A stretch of DNA of 37,557 bases, from NCBI RefSeq assembly GCF_000715505.1, contig NZ_JHEH01000028.1:1-37557 (forward strand). Reading direction: 5' to 3'. Shown here piece by piece: positions 32,959 through 37,557 of the stretch (the stretch's first letter is position 1; the number at the start of each line of letters is the position of its first letter). The position numbers were made by a program, and so were the translations under genes. The DNA is from Thioclava dalianensis (GTDB taxonomy: Bacteria > Pseudomonadota > Alphaproteobacteria > Rhodobacterales > Rhodobacteraceae). The notes beneath the pieces were generated by a model. It ran no database searches and was not told the origin of the DNA. It saw only the letters and a list, made by a program, of their open reading frames with translations.

Positions 32959-33692
32959 TGGACATGATTTTCAGAAATTTGATGCTCGTATCGTCATTTG
33001 CCTTACTTCCAATGGCAGTGCAGGCCGCAGACCTGGACGAAGCGCGGGTCAAGGAACTTGTATATGAGGCTATCCGCGAGAATCCGCAAATCATCATGGA
33101 AGCAGTCGAAATACTTCAACGTCAGGACGCCGAAGCCCAGGCACAAGCGCAGGCAACCGTCTTGCGCGATCAGCGACAATTGCTCGAGCAAGACCCGAAT
33201 GCACCGGTTCTCGGCAATCCCGATGGGGATGTGACCGTTATCGAATTTTTCGATTACAACTGCCCATATTGTCGCCGCGCTATGCCGGAAGTTCTGGCAC
33301 TGCTGGAGGCTGACCCCAATGTGCGTCTGGTCTATCGCGAATGGCCAATTCTCGGGGACGGATCCGTGTTTGCAACCAAAGCTGCACTCGCATCGCGGCT
33401 GCAAGGCAAGTATGAGGCATTCCACTGGGCCCTAATGGGTATGAACGGCCGGGCGGAAGAAGCAAGCGTTCTCAGGATAGCACAAGAGGTCGGTCTCGAC
33501 ATCGAACGCCTTCAAACTGACATGGAGCGCCCCGAAATTGAAGAGCATATCGCGACCTCGATGCGGTTGACGCAGTCGCTCGGCTTCAGTGGCACGCCTT
33601 CATTTGTGATCGGCGACAATCTGGTTCCAGGCTTCGTGGAAAGCGATAAGCTCACGGAACTGGTCGACAACGTGCGGGCGTCGGCAAACTAG
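32958..33692 (+). CDS. scsC: DsbA/ScsC-like periplasmic thiol oxidoreductase
   Basis: The 244-residue protein has a signal peptide (RNLMLVSSFALLPMAVQA), an N-terminal charged helical region (about 25-80) of the sort used for oligomerisation in ScsC-like isomerases, and a DsbA-type thioredoxin fold. The redox motif is CPYC (Cys102, Cys105) in FFDYNCPYCRRAMP and the cis-proline is in GTPSFVIGD. ScsC proteins receive electrons from ScsB and protect or isomerise thiols under copper stress. It is the last gene of the operon, and its presumed reductase ScsB is in the divergent operon under the same operator. Confidence 0.87.
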   Translation: MDMIFRNLMLVSSFALLPMAVQAADLDEARVKELVYEAIRENPQIIMEAVEILQRQDAEAQAQAQATVLRDQRQLLEQDPNAPVLGNPDGDVTVIEFFDYNCPYCRRAMPEVLALLEADPNVRLVYREWPILGDGSVFATKAALASRLQGKYEAFHWALMGMNGRAEEASVLRIAQEVGLDIERLQTDMERPEIEEHIATSMRLTQSLGFSGTPSFVIGDNLVPGFVESDKLTELVDNVRASAN

Positions 33693-33810
33693 CACTCTGC
33701 GGTGGGTTCTGACATCACGCCCGATGAGCAATGATGCAGGCGAATGAGTCGGAGCCCCTACAGACCAAAAGACCTAGGCACGGCCTACCACTGAAAGAGG
33801 CGGCGAGAAG

Positions 33811-34131
33811 ATGACTTACCTTTGGTATCTTATTGCTGCCTTTGCCGAGATCGCTGGATGTTTTGCTTTCTGGGCATGGTTGCGGCTCGATCGTTCGCCG
33901 CTTTTGGTCGGGCCAGGTCTGGTAAGTTTGGCACTCTTCGCATGGCTTTTGACGCGCGCAGAAAGCGAAATGGCCGGTCGGGCATATGCAGCTTACGGGG
34001 GCGTCTACATAGCGGCGTCCATGATCTGGATGTGGCTAGTGGAGGGGAGCCGACCGGACCGCTGGGACATTGCAGGCATTCTTCTTTGCCTCCTAGGCAG
34101 TGCTCTCATCCTGTTGCCTTCGCGCTCATGA
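33811..34131 (+). CDS. YnfA-family (UPF0060) membrane protein
   Basis: This 106-residue protein has four membrane helices. Family marks are [19 protein letters not shown] near the start and [19 protein letters not shown]. The family is related to small multidrug-resistance transporters in topology, with little known biochemistry. GAGGCGGCGAG precedes the start. It follows a 118 bp gap after scsC and converges with the CopZ-like gene, separated by a strong hairpin. No copper link is visible in the protein. Confidence 0.88.
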   Translation: MTYLWYLIAAFAEIAGCFAFWAWLRLDRSPLLVGPGLVSLALFAWLLTRAESEMAGRAYAAYGGVYIAASMIWMWLVEGSRPDRWDIAGILLCLLGSALILLPSRS

Positions 34132-34179
34132 TCTGCGGAACCTCAGAAAACCAGGCAAATCCGTCGCTAGAAATCGCTA

Positions 34180-34213
34180 GGTCATCGCACCCGTCACGAC
34201 GGGTGCGATGACC
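34180..34213. terminator. Perfect 15-bp hairpin between convergent genes
   Basis: The inverted repeat has 15 bp perfect arms around CACG (16 bp if the innermost pair is counted). It lies between the convergent ynfA-like gene (ends 34131) and copZ-like gene (ends 34220). The location suits a bidirectional terminator, although neither strand has a clear U tract. Two copies of CGCTAG lie just to its left. Confidence 0.5.
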
Positions 34214-34219
34214 CATAGA

Positions 34220-34417
34220 TTAGGCAGTCACGGTATTTTCGTACCCAGCTTCACGAAGCAGGGCCGTCAGCCGTTCTGTTGACAGTGCACCTTCAACAGA
34301 AACCGTGCGGGCCGGAATGTCGCAAGATACGCTCGCATTTGCGTCAGCTGCCTTGATCGCCTTTTCGATCGTACTGGTGCAATGACCACAACTCATGTCG
34401 GGAACGTTGAATTTCAT
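34220..34417 (-). CDS. copZ: CopZ-like copper chaperone
   Basis: This is a 65-residue single HMA domain with the metal motif MSCGHC (Cys10, Cys13) in PDMSCGHCTSTIEKAI. It has the usual length for CopZ and no signal peptide, so it works in the cytosol, carrying Cu(I) to the ATPases. A His between the Cys is a common variant in such chaperones. A CueR-type promoter lies just upstream (34451-34481), divergent from that of the second ATPase. Confidence 0.9.
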   Translation of the reverse strand: MKFNVPDMSCGHCTSTIEKAIKAADANASVSCDIPARTVSVEGALSTERLTALLREAGYENTVTA

Positions 34418-34450
34418 GTCGATGTCTCCTCTGTGACAGCTTGTTCAGTG

Positions 34451-34481
34451 CAGATGGGGCTTCCAGTGGGGGGAAGGTCAA
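34451..34481 (-). promoter_or_regulatory. CueR-type promoter of the copZ-like gene
   Basis: Minus strand: TTGACC (34481-34476), a 19 bp spacer with TTCC and CTGGAAG halves, and CATCTG (34456-34451) as a weak -10. The arrangement matches the other CueR-type sites in the window. Confidence 0.75.
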
Positions 34482-34530
34482 GGGTCTCCGTAGATTTTTA
34501 AAGCGAAGCCAGGAAAGTTCAAATTGGGTA

Positions 34531-34561
34531 TTGACCTTCCAGTCACTGGAACTCCTATTTG
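34531..34561 (+). promoter_or_regulatory. CueR-type promoter of the second copper ATPase
   Basis: TTGACC (34531-34536), 19 bp spacer and TATTTG (34556-34561). The spacer carries TTCCAG-TCA-CTGGAA, a perfect 6 bp dyad. The start codon of the ATPase is 31 bp beyond. This and the site at 34451-34481 are separate divergent promoters 50 bp apart. Confidence 0.85.
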
Positions 34562-34591
34562 GGGTGTCAAATGGGATTCCAGGAGACTGAA

Positions 34592-37096
34592 ATGACAGAT
34601 CAATCCAAAGTGACACTCTCGATTGAAGGAATGTCTTGCGCCTCATGCGTAGGGCGCGTGGATCGGGGCCTAGCCGCGTTGAGGGGAATATCCGATGTCT
34701 CGGTGAACCTCGCGAACGAGACTGCGCGTTTCAGCGTGGATGGTTCGTCCCACCTGCAAGATGCGGTCCAAGCCCTGAAAGATCTCGGGTATCCAGCGCG
34801 AACGGCATCCGTGACGCTGAACATCGCGTCCATGTCATGTGCTTCTTGTGTCGGGCGCGTCGATAAGGCACTTGCCTCGGTTCCCGGCGTGTTGGAGGTC
34901 AACGTTAATCTTGCGGCGGAAAATGCGCGCATCACATATCTTGAGGGCATGACCGACCCTGTGGCCCTCATCCGTGCATCCGAGCAAGCCGGATATCCAG
35001 CCAGCGTGGCCGAGGCCACGGCAACACAGGATCGCACTTCGCGAAAAGAAGAGGAAGCGCGCGGGTTGGCACGCCGGGTGGCACTGGCCGCAGCACTCGC
35101 TTTGCCGGTTTTCCTGATGGAAATGGGCGGGCACCTGATCCCGGCCGTGCATATGGCGATCAACAATACCATAGGACAGCAGGCCAGCTGGTTGATCCAG
35201 TTCATCCTCACAACGGCTGTGCTCATTGGGCCCGGCCGACAGTTCTATCTGAAAGGGTTTCCGGCCTTGCTGAAAGGTGCTCCAGACATGAACAGTCTGG
35301 TCGCCGTCGGCACAGGCGCAGCTTATCTTTATTCAGTTGTCGCAACGTTCTTCCCGTCGCTGATGCCCGAGGCCGTCCGCGCTGTCTACTTCGAGGCCGC
35401 CGCGGTCATCGTGGTCCTGATCCTGATCGGGCGCTGGCTCGAAGCGCGAGCGAAAGGGCGAACAGGGGCTGCAATCGAGAAGCTGCTCGGCCTACAGGCT
35501 CGTACGGCGCGTATTTTGCGTGACGGCGATGCGGTCGAGGTCGAGATCGATGCCTTGCGCACCGGAGATCTGATTGTTGTGCGCCCCGGAGAACGACTCG
35601 CCGTGGACGGTGAGGTTGTGGACGGCGAAAGCCATGTCGATGAAAGCATGATCACCGGGGAACCCGTGCCGGTCGGCAAGTCGGCTGGTGATCCTGTCAC
35701 GGGCGGTACGGTCAATGGCGCGGGCAGTCTGACCTATAAAGCAACGCGTGTTGGTGCGGATACCACGTTGTCCCAAATCATCCGCATGGTCGAAGATGCG
35801 CAGGGCGCCAAGCTCCCCATTCAAGGGTTGGTGGATCGGATCACGCTTTGGTTCGTCCCCGCTGTGATGACCCTCGCCGCCTTGACGATCCTTGTCTGGC
35901 TAATATTCGGCCCTGATCCCGCCCTCACCTATGCGCTGGTCGCGGGTGTCTCAGTTCTCATCATTGCTTGTCCCTGCGCGATGGGACTGGCGACGCCGAC
36001 GTCGATCATGGTCGGGACCGGTCGCGCTGCTGAAATGGGCGTGTTGTTCCGCAAGGGGGATGCTCTGCAAGCATTGGGGGACGTCAAGGTTGTCGCTCTG
36101 GACAAGACCGGCACCGTCACCGCCGGACGTCCCGCGCTGACCGACCTTGTGCTGGCGGAAGGAGCCGAGCGCTGCACCGTTCTTGCGGCAGTCGCATCGG
36201 TCGAAGCCAGATCAGAACACCCGATCGCCGAAGCTATCGTGCGCGGCGCGCAGGCGGAAAACATCAGACTGTCGGAACCGAGCGCGTTTACTTCGATTAC
36301 AGGGTATGGCGTGCGCGCCATCGTTGACGGGGCCGAGGTTGTTGTCGGAGCTGACCGAATGATGCAGCGCGAAGGGATCGATCTTGGTGAACTCGCAGAG
36401 GCTGAAACTATGCTCGCACGGCAAGGTCGCACCGCACTCTTCGCCGCAATCAATGGCAAGGCGGTGGCTGCGATTGGCGTCGCCGATCCGGTCAAACCCT
36501 CGAGCCGAGCCGCGATTGCCGCACTGCACAGTCTGGGTTTGAAGGTGGCAATGATTACCGGCGACAAACGCGAAACGGCAGAAGCAATTGCCGAAGAGAC
36601 TGGTATCGACCACGTGATCGCGGGGGTCTTGCCCGACGGCAAGGTGGCGGCACTGGAAAATCTGCGCCAGCAGGGCACATTGGCCTTTGTTGGCGATGGC
36701 ATCAACGATGCACCCGCGCTCGCCCACGCGGATGTTGGCATCGCCATCGGCACTGGCACGGATGTGGCGATCGAAAGCGCAGATGTCGTATTGATGTCCG
36801 GTGATCTTCGCGGCGTTGTGAACGCTTTCGAGATCTCGCGACACACCATGCGAAACATCAAACAGAACCTTGGTTGGGCCTTTGGTTACAATGTGGCTTT
36901 GATACCCTTGGCCGCCGGAGCGCTTTATCCGAGTTTCGCCGTGCTGCTGTCACCGGTCGTCGCTGCCGGTGCGATGGCACTTAGCTCGGTCTTTGTCTTG
37001 ACGAACGCCTTGCGGCTGCGGCGCGTAAGACCGGCGATGGACGAGCGCCAAGAGTCTGGGCGGGTGGAGGACTTCGCCCCCGTCCCGGCCGAGTGA
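34592..37096 (+). CDS. copA: Copper-exporting P1B-type ATPase with two HMA domains
   Basis: The start at 34592 follows AGGAGACTG; the frame is open further up but without support. The 834-residue protein has two N-terminal HMA domains with GMSCASC (Cys16, Cys19) and SMSCASC (Cys83, Cys86), a membrane domain with CPC at 460-462 ([12 protein letters not shown]), phosphorylation Asp504 in DKTGT, and GDGINDAP. This is the standard Cu(I)-ATPase layout, and all catalytic motifs are intact. It probably exports Cu(I) received from the CopZ-like chaperone. The regulator gene is 12 bp downstream. It differs from the first ATPase, which uses HMBD motifs at its N-terminus. Confidence 0.95.
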   Translation: MTDQSKVTLSIEGMSCASCVGRVDRGLAALRGISDVSVNLANETARFSVDGSSHLQDAVQALKDLGYPARTASVTLNIASMSCASCVGRVDKALASVPGVLEVNVNLAAENARITYLEGMTDPVALIRASEQAGYPASVAEATATQDRTSRKEEEARGLARRVALAAALALPVFLMEMGGHLIPAVHMAINNTIGQQASWLIQFILTTAVLIGPGRQFYLKGFPALLKGAPDMNSLVAVGTGAAYLYSVVATFFPSLMPEAVRAVYFEAAAVIVVLILIGRWLEARAKGRTGAAIEKLLGLQARTARILRDGDAVEVEIDALRTGDLIVVRPGERLAVDGEVVDGESHVDESMITGEPVPVGKSAGDPVTGGTVNGAGSLTYKATRVGADTTLSQIIRMVEDAQGAKLPIQGLVDRITLWFVPAVMTLAALTILVWLIFGPDPALTYALVAGVSVLIIACPCAMGLATPTSIMVGTGRAAEMGVLFRKGDALQALGDVKVVALDKTGTVTAGRPALTDLVLAEGAERCTVLAAVASVEARSEHPIAEAIVRGAQAENIRLSEPSAFTSITGYGVRAIVDGAEVVVGADRMMQREGIDLGELAEAETMLARQGRTALFAAINGKAVAAIGVADPVKPSSRAAIAALHSLGLKVAMITGDKRETAEAIAEETGIDHVIAGVLPDGKVAALENLRQQGTLAFVGDGINDAPALAHADVGIAIGTGTDVAIESADVVLMSGDLRGVVNAFEISRHTMRNIKQNLGWAFGYNVALIPLAAGALYPSFAVLLSPVVAAGAMALSSVFVLTNALRLRRVRPAMDERQESGRVEDFAPVPAE

Positions 37097-37108
37097 GAGG
37101 AGGCAGAA

Positions 37109-37513
37109 ATGAACATTGGTGATGTTGCCGAGCGGTCAGGAGTGCCGGCCAAGACCATTCGCTACTATGAGGATATCGGTCTAGTAACACCTTTGCGCGC
37201 TGCAAACGGGTATCGAAGCTTCAGAGAGATCGATTTTCATAAGCTGGCATTCATCGGACGAGCGCGAGCCTTGGGATTTACAATCGAAGACTGCCGTACG
37301 CTTTTGGCGCTCTATAACGATGACAATCGAGAAAGTGCGCAGGTAAAGGCCGTCGCAGAGGAGCACCTGCGCCAGATTGATGAAAAGATCTCTAAACTCA
37401 TGTCGATGAAAGAAACTCTTTCGTCTCTCGTGCACCAGTGTGCTGGCGATCACCGACCGGATTGTCCAATTCTTGCGGATCTTTCTGTCGTAGACGACGC
37501 AACTTTCTCATGA
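37109..37513 (+). CDS. cueR: CueR-type MerR regulator
   Basis: The 134-residue regulator has an N-terminal winged helix (MNIGDVAERSGVPAKTIRYY) and a dimerisation helix. The metal site is Cys111 and Cys119 in HQCAGDHRPDC, the same seven-residue spacing as Cys112 and Cys120 of E. coli CueR. Ser76 aligns with CueR Ser77, a mark of monovalent (Cu(I), Ag(I), Au(I)) sensors as opposed to zinc or mercury sensors. GAGAGGAGG precedes the start. It follows the second ATPase by 12 bp, probably in one transcript, and is the likely activator of all four CueR-type sites in the window. Confidence 0.93.
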   Translation: MNIGDVAERSGVPAKTIRYYEDIGLVTPLRAANGYRSFREIDFHKLAFIGRARALGFTIEDCRTLLALYNDDNRESAQVKAVAEEHLRQIDEKISKLMSMKETLSSLVHQCAGDHRPDCPILADLSVVDDATFS

Positions 37514-37536
37514 TCTCCGACGACGAATGAAATCGC

Positions 37537-37557
37537 GCGCCCTGCGAGACAGGGCGC
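37537..37557 (+). terminator. Hairpin at the window end, probable terminator
   Basis: GCGCCCTG and CAGGGCGC pair perfectly around CGAGA, 24 bp after the regulator stop. Any U tract would lie beyond the window, so the type is inferred from position. Confidence 0.6.

Noticed and set aside
1-37557. CRISPR arrays, rRNA or tRNA genes
   Set aside because: No regularly spaced repeats and no tRNA or rRNA-like stretches were recognised by eye; this is a limit of manual reading, not a search result.

Overview
The window looks like an accessory replicon or genomic island of an alphaproteobacterium, most likely in or near Rhodobacteraceae. This is inferred from the GC-rich coding style and from plasmid-type genes at the left end followed by a long copper-handling block. 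No rRNA, tRNA, CRISPR array or intact insertion sequence was seen.

Region 1 (1-3535) is decayed plasmid backbone. It holds a helix-turn-helix gene on the minus strand that continues off the left edge, a secreted conjugation-type protein, a ParD/ParE toxin-antitoxin pair and a small unknown gene. At least five imperfect tandem duplications (offsets 80, 73, 64, 226 and 74 bp) lie here. The four that fall inside genes have lengths that are not multiples of three, and each breaks a reading frame that is restored by removing one copy.

Region 2 (3601-8651, minus strand) is a probable six-gene operon: Met-rich EF-hand protein, DUF302 protein, periplasmic rhodanese, multicopper oxidase, TVP38/TMEM64 membrane protein and APC permease. 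Divergent from it, region 3 (8820-16493, plus strand) carries an OmpR-type response regulator, a histidine kinase, a small SHOCT membrane protein, the cytochrome c maturation genes ccmF, ccmG, ccmH and ccmI, and lgt.

Region 4 (16551-27873, minus strand) is a long co-directional run. From its promoter end it holds a small membrane protein, a lipoprotein, a DsbD/ScsB-type reductase, a small C-x5-C secreted protein, a beta-propeller protein, then a translationally coupled trio (MBL/beta-CASP nuclease, AMP/thymidine phosphorylase, PRPP synthetase), then a copper P-type ATPase and a cytochrome c. Region 5 (28037-33692, plus strand) is an extracytoplasmic redox operon: L,D-transpeptidase, cytochrome c, C-x5-C protein, c556/c'-type cytochrome, diheme cytochrome, second multicopper oxidase, another cytochrome c and a ScsC/DsbA-like protein. 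Region 6 (33811-37557) holds a YnfA-type protein, a CopZ-like chaperone, a second copper ATPase with two HMA domains and a CueR-type regulator.

Four near-identical CueR/MerR-type promoters (TTGACC, about 19 bp spacer, TTCC/GGAA palindrome) precede the two ATPases, the chaperone and the ScsB operon. The ScsB site is symmetric enough to serve the divergent L,D-transpeptidase-ScsC operon too. The window therefore reads as one copper-responsive unit: cytosolic sensing and export (CueR, CopZ, two ATPases), periplasmic oxidation (two multicopper oxidases, five c-type cytochrome genes), thiol repair (ScsB/ScsC, rhodanese), envelope maintenance (L,D-transpeptidase, Lgt) and a spare heme-ligation module (CcmFGHI).
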